Source of the DNA: Solea solea
Lineage: Eukaryota > Chordata > Actinopteri > Pleuronectiformes > Soleidae
NCBI RefSeq assembly: GCF_958295425.1
Contig: NC_081154.1
Span: 3,073,139 to 3,137,138 of the forward strand
DNA length: 64,000 nucleotides
Direction: 5' to 3'
The notes beneath the pieces are model-generated. The model saw nothing but the letters and a program-made list of their open reading frames with translations, was not told the origin of the DNA and made no database searches. Positions 25,698-35,870 of this stretch are shown here, one piece after another (the stretch's first letter is position 1; each line of letters begins with the position of its first letter). The translations under genes were made by a program, and so were the position numbers.

Positions 25698-25710
25698 TGA
25701 CCTCTGACCC
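25698..25710 (-). promoter_or_regulatory. Perfect DR1 nuclear receptor motif
   Basis: The minus strand reads GGGTCA-G-AGGTCA, two consensus half-sites spaced by one base. RXR-containing dimers, PPAR, HNF4 and COUP-TF bind DR1 sites. It lies 4.8 kb upstream of the rara start. Occupancy is unknown. Confidence 0.4.
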
Positions 25711-26225
25711 TTCCTTTCTTCTCTCTCTCTCTCTGTGTGTTACATGCCAAACATAGAGTTAAAACTAAGTGACCCAGATTGTTTGTTTATTTTCTCCCCC
25801 CCCCCCCTGCAATAAGTGATCATGCAGTACATTCCCTCAGGATCTGGCCTCCATGCCGCAGACTGTTGTGCTGGAGTGGATTTGGCAGACGAGGACGAGC
25901 CGCGTCGTCGTAAAACAGACGGGTAACGCTATGTAAACAGAGATTGTTGGAGAATTCTTTGAGAAAATGTACATTAATGGCGGAATTCCAGGCCTCGGGG
26001 TCACTGTGTGCCTCTGTTGCATCACCGCAGACTCCTGTCATCCGTCCTCGTGTGTTGTTAGTCTACAGTGGGCCGCGTATATACAGAAGGTTCATTAATG
26101 CCGTTCTGTGTCTGTACATGAGAGAACATCTATAGTAGAAAAATGTCTCTTTTTCCTTCTCTATATCAACGACCTTGTGTGTCGACTGCGCCGTATAGAA
26201 GCCATACATCATACAGTGGGAGGCA

Positions 26226-26226
<1 letters not shown>

Positions 26227-26292
<66 letters not shown>
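26227..26292 (+). repeat. Pure (CTG)22 triplet repeat
   Basis: Twenty-two uninterrupted CTG units. It lies 4.2 kb upstream of the rara start, in 5' flanking or 5' intronic sequence. Confidence 0.97.
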
Positions 26293-26293
<1 letters not shown>

Positions 26294-26465
26294 GATTCAA
26301 GTGCAACCTGTCAGAGAAAAAGAGGAGAGATAAGCAGGCATGTGTCTAAACTTGGTCCTAATGAGGCAAGACGTTTGTTTAAAGGAATTTTAGCTTTGTT
26401 TAACTAGAATATGGGAAGTATTTTTGAAAAATTGTGCTTCCCAACCTCAGTTTTCCCTGAGTGGA

Positions 26466-26643
26466 GAAATGTCTTCATTCTTTTCTTTGTTACGTGCTCT
26501 TCAGTGACACTTGGTCCGAGGCTTGAAACTGCGAATTCCTCACTTTTTACACCCACTCGTAGGAGGACGGGACCTCGTTCCCAGAATGTAAACAACAGCT
26601 TTCTCTTCTTTTGTCGTAGCAAAGAAAAGAATGAAGATATTTC
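26466..26643. mobile_element. Hairpin-forming dispersed element
   Basis: The arm at 26466-26491 (GAAATGTCTTCATTCTTTTC...) is complementary to 26618-26643 at 24 of 26 positions, giving a long stem with a loop of about 126 nt. The left arm and the sequence after it recur at 63896, at the end of the window. Probably a MITE. Confidence 0.7.
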
Positions 26644-26699
26644 CCAATTTTTCCTAAATACTACCCCTATTCTAGTAATACTAAGCTAAATGCAAATCG

Positions 26700-26888
26700 A
26701 TGAAGGTTAGGGCTAATTCTTTGTTAAAGCGGTCAGTGCAGTGTCCTCATACAAATAGCTGCACAAACCTGTGTGTGTTTACAGTGAGTCCACGCTGTCT
26801 GATGTATCATCAGCATCTTCCAGCACACAGCTGTTGGACCAGGAGGATTGTTAGGTGCATGTCAGCAGCTTTGCCCAGCTTTAGTGTC

Positions 26889-26921
<33 letters not shown>

Positions 26922-29345
26922 CATCATGGCTTTTGCCTTTAGTATGCACGCTTCTGTGTGTGTGTTTGAAATGCTTCATGTGCACCAGCACTACATTGTT
27001 TAAAAAGAAAGTAGATTTTCATGCTCTATGTATTTATTTGTTTATATATATACCGTCCTAGGATGTTTTTAAAAACTCAGCGTCCGTGTGCGTCGGGGAA
27101 CAATAATCCCTCTCTTCCCCGTTTGGCTGCGACATCGTTGTAAAGAGTTGGATGTGGATGCCGGAGTGAGTGCGCGGTAATGTGCGCCGCTGCTTATCGT
27201 TCAGAAACAGCCTCTCCTGTGTGGCGCTCGCAGTAGATGCTGTAATGATAATGGTGAAGCAAGTGTCTCGGTGAGTGCTGCTTCTTCACTGAATGACCCA
27301 GTTGAGCATCTGTGGCCTCTGGGTGCTGCATTAGAAACTCTGTATTTATTATGGTTTTACATCACTGAGGTGTGTATGTGCTTCTCTGACAGTGATGTGA
27401 ATGGATCAGCTGTGATTGTGTATTACTCTGTGTTGTGCGAGCTGAAGTGACATTGTCATATATTCTCTTTAACTCTTCACTGTGTTGTGGTTTAATGGGC
27501 GGAGAGAGAGAGAGAGGGAGAGGGGGAGAGGGGAGAGGGAGGTTTTAAAAGCAAATAAAACAATATGCAACTCCCATGGGCTTTAAAAAAATACTAGTAA
27601 AGCTTCTGAACTAATACAAGAGCCGCTTACACACACACACACACAGTGACAGGGCGACCAGAGCTGTAATCAATAAAAATAAAGCACCTAATAGAAGAGC
27701 AAGCCGATAAAATCTGCTCCATCTGATTAAGAGACACATCCACAGTCACTGCCTGTGCAGAAACACCCACAGGCACACGCGCTCATTGCACTTTGGTAAC
27801 TATTAATCATTTCAAATGATATGTATATCTATGTGTATATCTATAGAATCACTGAGAGCAGCTGTGTGACTGTAACTTACGCTGCTGAAATAACAAGTGA
27901 TGTTAGTTAGAGGGTTACTCTGATGACCAGCGAGATAATGAGCTCGTCTGGATTTATTTTTCATTTCGCGGCTGTAGAATTGTCAAAAAAAGTAAGTGTT
28001 TCTGCTCCTTTTTTCCCCCCAGGATAACTTTCACTTTCGACGTCTGGCAGTTATTCAATTCAACCGTTTAGGTCGCAAACGTGTGACGCGCTGCTGAATC
28101 TCCAGGGTCGGGCTACGGTAGTGACACGTATATATGGGCGTTAAAAGCTCTAGTTCTCTGCTTTCCCGGCATACATCCATCCATCCATCCATCCATCCAT
28201 CCATCCATCCATCCAGTCTCAGCCATCGCCAGTCCATATTTTTTGAATTTGTCTAGCGATCACAAACGGTCTCATCCTGGTGACGGTAACAGAAGGGTTA
28301 AAAAACAGAGATTTATATCACACGTCTACAACAGTTTATTTTTAAAGATAATTAACGCGTTAAATGCTCCTGCACGATGAACGACATGTCACATGCTGTG
28401 ATGGTGACACCGACCATGTCTATGTTGGTTTGTGTTGGCCACAGGAAACTTAAGAACTCAATAAGTGCATTATTATTAGAACAGCATTGGACTGACATGT
28501 GTCGTGTTGCTTCTTTACGATGAAGACAAGTGTTTTTTCTCTTCTGCCGTGTCTTTACGTCAGAGACCAAAAACAGGAGCCGCGTGACCTTGTTATTTGA
28601 AGCATAGCTGACTTAACTGCAAGGATTTCAGATGATATTTCAGAGCCTGTTTGATGTGTTGAGAAAGAACCACCAGACTGTGGAGGGAAGAAATGCACGA
28701 GTCTGCACCTCAGTGACCTCGTGGTGGTGATGTGAACACTCCGTTTTTGACTTTTTGACCCATGACTTTTAACTTGTCCAGCGGGGCAATTAAGTTTCCC
28801 ACAGACAAGCCTTTAACGTTTAATGCAACATGAGTTTTGCACTCACTTTATACTTTTATTTTAACTGTCGTGCCCAAACACAGCTCGCGTTTGCTTTCCC
28901 TCTCATTTGTCACCCACCTGCACAATGCTGCCACCAGCGCGCCCTGTTTGCCCTGTTTGCCCTGTCACACGCCCATGCTTTATGGACGTCGTGCAAGTGG
29001 GAACAGGCGCGCACACATATCTGTCTTGACCCGGCTCTCTTTACAGGAGTTCATCCACGACGTCCTGCGTGATTCATGTTCCAGGAACACATTCCTGAGC
29101 AGCTGCACTGCTCATGCAAACACTCAGGTGTATGTGTGTGTATGTGTGTTGCAGTGCTTCGTAGTTTTACTGACTCATTAAAGGGTCATTGCAGTAAAAA
29201 ACACAAATAAAATACAAGTTATGCTTGTGTTCTGGTGAATTAGGGTCGCTCTTCCTCTTCCATACGCTGTGCTGGTCTCTGTGATGATTGCAGGTTTTCT
29301 TAGCGCTTCATTTGAAAGTAAACTCTCCAGTTGTCCAAGAACGGC
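26700..29345. other. Upstream flank of rara, mainly unique sequence
   Basis: GT at about 26889-26921, a GAGAG tract at 27.5 kb, a CA tract at 27.63 kb, (CATC)n at 28.17 kb. 27.06-27.26 kb is relatively CpG-containing (CAGCGTCCGTGTGCGTCGGG) and ends in CCGGAGTGAGTGCG; it could hold a non-coding first exon, but nothing decides this. 28.9-29.1 kb is unique. Confidence 0.45.
28168..28216. repeat. (CATC)n microsatellite
   Basis: About twelve CATC units; minus-strand WMDG peptides over it are artefacts. Confidence 0.95.
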
Positions 29346-29350
29346 GCTGT

Positions 29351-29476
29351 GGCGTCTCACCTGTGGCGTCTCACCTGTGGTGTCTCACCTGTGGTGTCTC
29401 ACCTGTGGCGTCTCACCTGTGCCGTCTCACCTGTGCCGTCTCACCTGTGCCGTCTCACCTGTGCCGTCTCACCAGG
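29351..29476. repeat. 14-bp minisatellite, 9 units, with CACCTG E-box in each
   Basis: Unit GGCGTCTCACCTGT (variants GGT and GCC at the start) is repeated from 29351, with 8 complete copies and a ninth that diverges to CACCAGG. Every complete copy carries CACCTG. On the minus strand each unit reads CAGGTGAGAC, close to a splice donor consensus. The array lies 320 bp before the candidate leader acceptor of rara and about 1.03 kb before its ATG. Confidence 0.95.
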
Positions 29477-29859
29477 TTTTTTTTTTTGCCTTTTGTGTCG
29501 TTGCTCTACATTTTGACGCTCCGCCAGTCGCCTCACGTATGACACCACGCGCCTGCTGCTGCTCCCTTCACACTTTCACACTCTTAACACTCCATTAGAT
29601 AATTGAACGGAGTGTTTTTGTCACATTTCCGCTGAGACGAGACATTACGGCGAATTAGAATCAAAAGAAAGAAAGAACAGCTTTGCGCAAAAGCAAAATG
29701 ATCTCTTTACCTTGTCACTGCAGCACCCAGTGATATTTCTCCCGCTCTCTGTCTCTCTCTCTCTGTCTCTCCCTCTCTCTCTGTTTTGTCCGTAGGCAGA
29801 GGCGGTGCGACTCCAAAGAGGAGGCCCCATCCCAGAGAGGAGAGCTTTGTTTTGGCATC

Positions 29860-29865
29860 ATGTGA
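29860..29865 (+). promoter_or_regulatory. Start-stop upstream ORF (ATG TGA) in the putative rara leader
   Basis: ATG directly followed by TGA. If the long leader is used, this is a minimal upstream ORF of the kind that can stall or consume scanning ribosomes. It is out of frame with the main ATG. Confidence 0.35.
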
Positions 29866-30047
29866 TCCGCTCATTCCCCAGGAGCACTCCGTGGTGGAAA
29901 AGTGAATCTTACACTTCCGTGGAGGCGCGTCGCAGCCACCGGCACCCCTATCACCCCTATCACCTCTCCTGACTGCAGTCACCTGTTCCTGACTGGACTT
30001 GTCTACTGTGTCTCTCTCTCGCCGCGTCTTCATCAGGGCGATAAGGA

Positions 30048-30092
30048 ATGGCCGCGCTGCTCTGCAGCCTCCCCAACGCCTCTCGCAAATAA
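30048..30092 (+). promoter_or_regulatory. Short upstream ORF (14 codons) in the putative rara leader
   Basis: Reads MAALLCSLPNASRK then TAA. The ATG has G at -3 and G at +4, a good initiation context. It is in the same frame as the rara ATG but terminated about 410 nt before it. It is meaningful only if the leader extends this far upstream. Confidence 0.4.
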
Positions 30093-30378
30093 GGCCCTTT
30101 CAACTTGTTTCACAATACCAGAGAAAGGACGGATAAAACACCCTTTACAGTCCTCTTTTATTCTTCCACCTTGTGTCTCTTTTTTTTTGTATCCGTGTCC
30201 TTAGTAACCCAAGCTTCAACACACACACACACACACACACACACAACTTATCCTGCAGGATTTTTGACGTCTACTGCAGCTGCTTTTAAGGAGTGGTTTT
30301 TTTTTGGACCACAAGGAGATTCTTTTTTTTTTTAACTTTGCCTGACACTTTGGAATAATCGACTCATCCTGTGTTCCT

Positions 30379-30390
30379 ATGGGGGATTAA
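30379..30390 (+). promoter_or_regulatory. Three-codon upstream ORF in the putative rara leader
   Basis: ATG GGG GAT TAA, with C at -3 and G at +4. It lies 114 nt before the rara start and does not overlap it. Confidence 0.3.
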
Positions 30391-30503
30391 ACCGGTACGG
30401 GAATCCACGCTGACTCCGCTCCGGTGCAGTTTCATCTTGTTTTTTGTTTTTTTTTAATTCCCCATTGAGGTCTGTTTGTGTCTGGAGGGTGGACTGAGCC
30501 ATC

Positions 30504-30657
30504 ATGGCTGGGAAGGGCAACCCGTTACCGGGCCCGCACCTCAACGGCTTCCCCATGCCCACCTACTCCTACTTCTTCCCCCACATGTTGGGAAGCCTGT
30601 CGCCTCCAGCTCTGCCAGGAATGCCCATCAGTGGGTACAGCACGCCGTCGCCAGCCA
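30504..30657 (+). CDS. rara: Retinoic acid receptor alpha, first coding exon (alpha-1 type A domain), partial
   Basis: The exon encodes 51 residues plus one base of codon 52. RAR alpha is a nuclear ligand-activated transcription factor that binds retinoic acid response elements as a heterodimer with RXR; this exon supplies only the N-terminal, isoform-specific A domain (AF-1 region). What is seen: an [15 protein letters not shown] block, then [12 protein letters not shown] and SGYSTPSPA, which match the order and composition of the vertebrate RARA alpha-1 N-terminus ([24 protein letters not shown] ... [10 protein letters not shown]) as I recall it; RARB and RARG starts are less similar. The start is fixed by an in-frame TGA at 30495-30497 and by A at -3 and G at +4. 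The exon ends in phase 1 before GTAAGT, where RARA is known to splice to the exon starting (T)IETQ. DNA-binding and ligand-binding exons are not in the window. Which teleost paralogue (raraa or rarab) cannot be decided. Confidence 0.85.
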
Positions 30658-30664
30658 GTAAGTA
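30658..30664 (+). other. rara: 5' splice donor of the rara A-domain exon
   Basis: The exon ends CCAGCCA and is followed by GTAAGTA, a near-perfect vertebrate U1 donor. Phase 1 agrees with the known position of this junction in RARA. An open frame continuing past the donor hits TAA at once, which also supports splicing here. Confidence 0.85.
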
Positions 30665-32040
30665 AACTCCGTCTTTTTTTTCCCCTCTGCTGCGAAACGG
30701 TGTGTCTGTACATGTGCCGCGCTTGTTGTTATCATCCGTGCAGGTTGGGTTCTGTGAGTGACAGGTGGTGGAAAGAGGATTTACAGAAACCGTGTGTGTG
30801 TTCTGGTTTATTTGTGCGGCTGTGGCTCACTGTTTCCTGCACAATCCCCCAGTGTGAATGTGATGTGTGTGTCTGTGTGTGTGTGAGAGTCTTTCATCTC
30901 GCCCTGTTCAGATCATCCGAGTAAAGATGTGTGTGTTGGTAAACAAGAGTGACAGACGCGCTCGCAGATCCACATCGCCTCCAGCGCTGTCCTTAATTTA
31001 CACGCCCCCACACACACACACACACACACACGGAAATGTCACAAGCAAATGAGGCCGAGCAGTCAGAAAGGACCATTGTTTGTGTGAGGAGCATACGTTT
31101 GGCAAAGTATTGCTAAAACAACTCTCACGAATCCTGTCATTGTTACCAACCTGCGGGCTTTTACAACTGCTTTGCACCGTCAATCAAAAGAACCCGAGAA
31201 GAACTCACTTGCACTCACTTAAGTTGCTCATTTTAGTCTAAACGAGGAGAAGCGTGAAGAAAGGGAAGCCGCTCCGTCATCTATTATTTAGACTCAGGAA
31301 AGTTTGTTCAACCGCCGCAGCCGACGAGAAGAATTTAGATAAACAGTGCGGATTTCCCCACATTCTCCAGTGTTTTATTATTTAGCATTTAGTTTCAGCA
31401 TCAAAGGATGTTTAGTTTTTTCTGTTGTGGCCTCAAAATGGGTACAACTGACCTTAAATAAAAAACAACAATTCATACAATCAGGTGATTGTAAAGTTGT
31501 AATACTTATGAATTAAATCGAATAAGAATAATTCTACTTATTTTTACACACTGGAACTTTTCAGGGTGTTTTTTTTTCCCCCTCTGTTTCGAACCAGTTT
31601 CTAGTTTCATTAATTTCCCTGCAGTTAGAGCTGATGCTGTAAAACTGACATCAGCTCTCACTGCTCTGCCAAATCTTTTACTGAAGACAATATAACTAAC
31701 TGTAAGAAAAAAAAAAAAAAAAGTTTTATTCTACGTGCAGAATCAGTTTGGAAGAAGTTTTTCATTATTTATTTTTTTACCGCTAATTATAGATGCTACA
31801 CGCCGCCGGATTATTCCTAAAAAATTTGCAAGTCAAAATGCAGCAGAATGGAGTGGAAGTCTTAAGTTGGAAAAATACAGTTGTATGTAAATGCACCATC
31901 GCCATGACTACAAATCAGAATCCCTTTGAATCTCTCACTCTGGTGCAATCCCTGCATGTCACAGCACACTGAGTAAGTCGGCGAACTGGCAGATAATCAA
32001 TTAAAACGGCAGTGAAAGCAGCAGAAATATGAACCGGTGG
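30665..32040. other. First 1.4 kb of the rara intron
   Basis: GT tract at about 30865-30885, CA tract at about 31011-31031, A run at about 31708-31722. 31.1-31.65 kb is unique AT-richer sequence with no recognised motif. Confidence 0.6.
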
Positions 32041-32044
32041 AATG

Positions 32045-32156
<112 letters not shown>

Positions 32157-32184
32157 CAGACCACGGCCCCACTCTCTCGCATCA

Positions 32185-32200
32185 GGTTCAGATGGGGTCA
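32185..32200 (+). promoter_or_regulatory. DR4-type nuclear receptor motif
   Basis: GGTTCA-GATG-GGGTCA: two half-sites with 4-bp spacing, 29 bp after the CTG tract in the rara intron. DR4 is the usual arrangement for thyroid hormone receptor or LXR with RXR; RAR-RXR prefers DR5, DR2 and DR1. Motif match only. Confidence 0.3.
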
Positions 32201-32453
32201 TTGTATTGACTTTCTATCTGCTGGAGTTTGTGTTGGCAGCCGACGTTGCGGGGAAGTGAAGAACAGTCGGTGCCCAGCCCCATCCCCCCCCCCCCGCCGT
32301 CCCTCCTACCCCTCCACTCCCACTTCCCTAACACCAGATACCCCACCTCAATCACAAAGACTGGAATTCCCATCAGATTCCTCCTTTTTTTTTTCTTTTT
32401 TTTTTCACTGTTGCAAATATCTCTGCGTGTCTTTTGTATGTGATTGTGTGTGT

Positions 32454-32455
<2 letters not shown>

Positions 32456-32493
<38 letters not shown>
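32456..32493. repeat. (GT)n microsatellite
   Basis: About 19 GT units in the rara intron, after a T-rich tract at about 32385-32405. Confidence 0.95.
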
Positions 32494-32494
<1 letters not shown>

Positions 32495-32499
32495 TTCTT

Positions 32500-34060
32500 G
32501 TGTTTGCCATTCAGGGCGGCAAGGTTCCTTCCCTTTTGCCTGGACAAACATTTCCTGTCTGTAAACATTGAACAGCCAGGGACACCACAACTTCCTTAGG
32601 AGCACGAGCACGAGCACATGCACTTGCATAAGCATAATACACACACACACACACACGGGTGTCTCCTTCACACACACACTGTGACACACTGTGACACACA
32701 GACTCACCGACACTTTCTCTTCCTCCTTGTATCCACTTTTCTGGCAGATCGTTTCTCCCTCGCTCCCTCTCGCTCCAACACCTTTCCTTTTTTTCTCTAT
32801 TTGCTCTCATTTTTACACACTCACACTTGAAGCTAAGCTCTTTCCAACCCCCATTCACTGCTGAACAGTCACAAAAAAAGGGAAAGACAGAGAGTGAGTT
32901 GAGCTGGGGGGGCTCACGGAGTGTCACGAGAAAAGAAAGCTGAGTGTTTGCCTTGATGGATTTCAGCGTGGCATGAATTTCTCTGACTGAATGCTCATTA
33001 TATCAGGTGCTGCCGCTCATTTAGCATCTTGCAGGAATCATGGTCAACAAGAACAAACTGCTGTATGACCCTGATCCACTCTTTGATAGATCTGTAGTGT
33101 CTTTAGTGTGTATTCATTTTTGTGGTAAAATGGCAAACTGTGAAAGACCTTCCCTTTTTTCTGTCTGCTCTAGAGCTTGGATAATATTTTTAAAAAATAT
33201 CTCACTTAATCTTTCAATAGATGCTACTTCCTGTAGATGTGTTATTTAAAGTGAGTTGAGTTTGTTTCTGTCCTCTACTGCCTTGGTAATTGCTTAAACC
33301 TTCAGGCTGTGCTTCTAGGCTGTATATTTTGAACTCAAATAGGGTTTTTAAAAGTAGGGTTGGAGATCCTAGAAAAGCTGTTTGAGCATTTTGGCTACAG
33401 TATATTTAGAATTCAAAAGTCCGAGCCCCTTTCTTCGGACCTCCCACCGGAGCATCGCCTCCTAAGTTTTTTAGATACTTGTTCACATGACAACACGATG
33501 ATGAAAAACAACAAATACTCTTTACTTTGCAGTAAAAAATGCTCCAGAAAATGATTTCTTGAATAAACTTAAAAATAAAGTAAAGTAATGTAACTACTTT
33601 GGGGTCGAGGTTAGATAGATCCAACTTTTCTGACTTTATTTTGGGACGATATCCTCAGATTTGGTACGGCAACGGAAATATCTCGTCCTCCTCGGCGTCC
33701 TCTTTAACAAACTACAATAGACCAATTATTTGAACCAGGCAGAGATAGAAGGGTTAATCTGGGTTTACAGCAAACTGTCTCTCTTTGTTTGTTTGTGTAT
33801 CTCTCTCTCTCTCTCTCTCGCCTCCTGGCTTCTGTCTTCACATCGCATTATCTGAGAATCATCAGCGCTGAGTTGCACACCAGAACAGATCAGTTTCAGA
33901 TATTGATATTACATTTATTGCCTGCAGCTTTATTAGTTAACAGAATATTATCACATAAGATTGATCTCCCGTGCACACACACACACACACACACGCAGAC
34001 GCAGGAACGCGTGCACGTCGTCCGTCACAGCCGTGCGTGGATTTCATTAGTGTGTTTTCA
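32500..34060. other. Rara intron, no gene seen
   Basis: CA/CAGA-rich to about 32.72 kb. The block TCTAGGCTGTATATTTTGAA at 33313-33332 recurs exactly at 43163-43182, so this is a dispersed repeat. 33.36-33.65 kb looks like part of an unnamed repeat. CT tract at 33.8 kb and CA at 33.98 kb. Confidence 0.5.
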
Positions 34061-34064
34061 TTAA

Positions 34065-34327
34065 ATCCTTGACACCGCGCACGCCCGTGCAAATACAAAA
34101 CTATCACCCCGGCTATTGATCCTGTTATTATCGTTTAAAGCCCCGCGCTCCCTGTCACCGGCTCTAATACTATGCCATTACATTTGCATGGTGTTATGAG
34201 GGGATCATAATAAATGGAGCCCGCTTGCTACCTGCTGCCACATTGGACTAATTGGCTTTTCCCCACAGAGCGCTCCTGTTTCAGCAGCCGCAGTAATTGC
34301 TTGGTACAGGAGGGTTTCCTTGTGTGG

Positions 34328-34330
<3 letters not shown>
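34065..34330. promoter_or_regulatory. Candidate conserved enhancer in the rara intron, with octamer site
   Basis: About 260 bp without simple repeats, bounded downstream by a CA microsatellite. It contains ATTTGCAT (POU/octamer) at 34182-34189, GGATCATAATAAATGG and GGACTAATTGGC (homeobox cores), and GC-rich blocks. The combination is characteristic of deeply conserved developmental enhancers; conservation is not verified. Confidence 0.4.
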
Positions 34331-34360
<30 letters not shown>

Positions 34361-34670
34361 CAGCACCGTCTCCTTTGACTTATTAGTGGCAAAAAGGCTT
34401 TTATGAATGTACTTTTGGACCAGGAGGAGGAATATTAAAGGATCTTTTCAGTGTGTGTGTGTGTGTGTGTCACCTACCCCCATTAAGCTGCCTGTGGTGG
34501 AATGTACTGACCGTGAGCAAATATGGATATGGTAATGTCGGCTAAAGTGTGTCTTTATGAGGATGTGCGCGCTGCTCTCGAGACAGACAGGTGGTTCCTT
34601 TCCGCCCCGGTGGTCTGCAGGAATCAAGGGAGCATGTCAGTTCACTCCATGGGTGGCATACACTCATGTG

Positions 34671-34703
<33 letters not shown>
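34331..34703. repeat. Cluster of CA/GT microsatellites
   Basis: CA at about 34331-34359, GT at about 34451-34470, CA at about 34675-34703, with unique sequence between. The first marks the downstream edge of the candidate enhancer at 34.1 kb. Confidence 0.9.
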
Positions 34704-34705
<2 letters not shown>

Positions 34706-34999
34706 GTTCTCCCTTTAACGCGCTCATACAAGGCTTCTGTGGTGAGGAGAGGGATAATGACACGAGTAGCACTTGTGATGTGCTCCCCTTTGGCAGTGCT
34801 CCAAAGAATGTGGAGATACAAACAGGTCCTCTATTGACTGAAGCTTTTTTTTTTTTTTTCTATCAGGCTACCAGGTACCAGCCGTTTAGCCACTTCACAC
34901 ACACACACACACAGACACACACAGAAACAGTAACTCTGGGGAGCTTCTTGTCATTATTGGAAAGTCATTTGAGGGTTGCCGATACTCTGATGGCGTGGA

Positions 35000-35115
35000 C
35001 GCAGGCTTATTAAACATGGTGTGTAAAAGCCATCTAGCATAGCGGCGCAGCACTCATTCACCCCGTCTTAACGACCTTGTTAATTAACTGCAGAGCTCTG
35101 GGAGGCTGAGAAATG
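35000..35115. promoter_or_regulatory. Candidate conserved non-coding element in the rara intron
   Basis: Unique sequence with GGCTTATTAAACATGG and CCTTGTTAATTAACTGCAG. Composition suggests constraint; not tested. Confidence 0.28.
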
Positions 35116-35870
35116 AGCACAAAGACCGTCCTATTCTTACATTTTCAAATAAGTAATTGTCTCCGATGCTACTTTGAGATAATTGCATCATCACAGGTTG
35201 TTGAGGACTTTTTTGTCCTTTGTGCTGAACCAGATTACAAATCAGTGCGTTTCAATCAGCGGGGTCTTAACAGCGTAACAAACCAAACAACAATTTTCCA
35301 CTGACTGTTTCTGTTCCTGTTTGTGTGGCGACTGAACAGACATTTAACCGCAACTACCATTAAAAACGAAGCAAACACAACTATGAGAGAACGTCATCTT
35401 TAAACGCTGACAAATCACCAGTTCTCTTATCGCTTGGGTACTAATCCTGAGTTGGGCATAGATGAAATAATAATCAATATAAAGCTTTAATTAAAGATCC
35501 GTCAAAGTCTTGACTCGCCGACTGCACCAAACTCTGCGTCGTTACTTCCTAACACACACACGGATACAGACGGAAAATGACACATTTAATGAACACTTAA
35601 TCAGATTATGAGTGGAGACAACAGCTCAATTCTTCCCTTATCATGACTGATGCAAAAGTAATTACGAATTATCATATGCTTCAAAACCTCACACCTTTAC
35701 AGGCAGCCTCGGGACACACCAGTGGGTACACTTCTGTTTGAAAGACGTCTTCAAGGGAGTAGGACCTGATTGGTGATTTTTATTGTCGATCAACATGTTA
35801 ATGTTCTGTCGGTTTGATGGAGGGAGGAAACTGGTAAATCCATATTCATGAGGAGAGAGACATACCCCGT

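Larger units (their letters stand above)
29796..30503 (+). other. rara: Probable 5' untranslated leader of rara (extent uncertain)
   Basis: A long pyrimidine tract (CT-rich from about 29743) ends in TTTTGTCCGTAG at 29784-29795, a strong 3' splice acceptor. From there to the ATG no further donor is required, giving a leader of about 708 nt. A second acceptor-like site, T-rich followed by CCCCATTGAG ending at 30469, would give a leader of only 34 nt. The interval is richer in GC and less repetitive than its flanks except for a CA tract at about 30221-30245. A transcription start inside this interval is also possible. Which boundary is used cannot be told from sequence alone. Confidence 0.45.

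Noticed and set aside
26108..26407. Poly-C and poly-L ORFs across (CTG)22
   Set aside because: Same artefact of a stop-free triplet repeat.
30478..30924. 148-codon frame overlapping the rara exon in another frame
   Set aside because: It is a shadow frame: the rara frame has the in-frame stop, Kozak start, family match and donor, this one has none.
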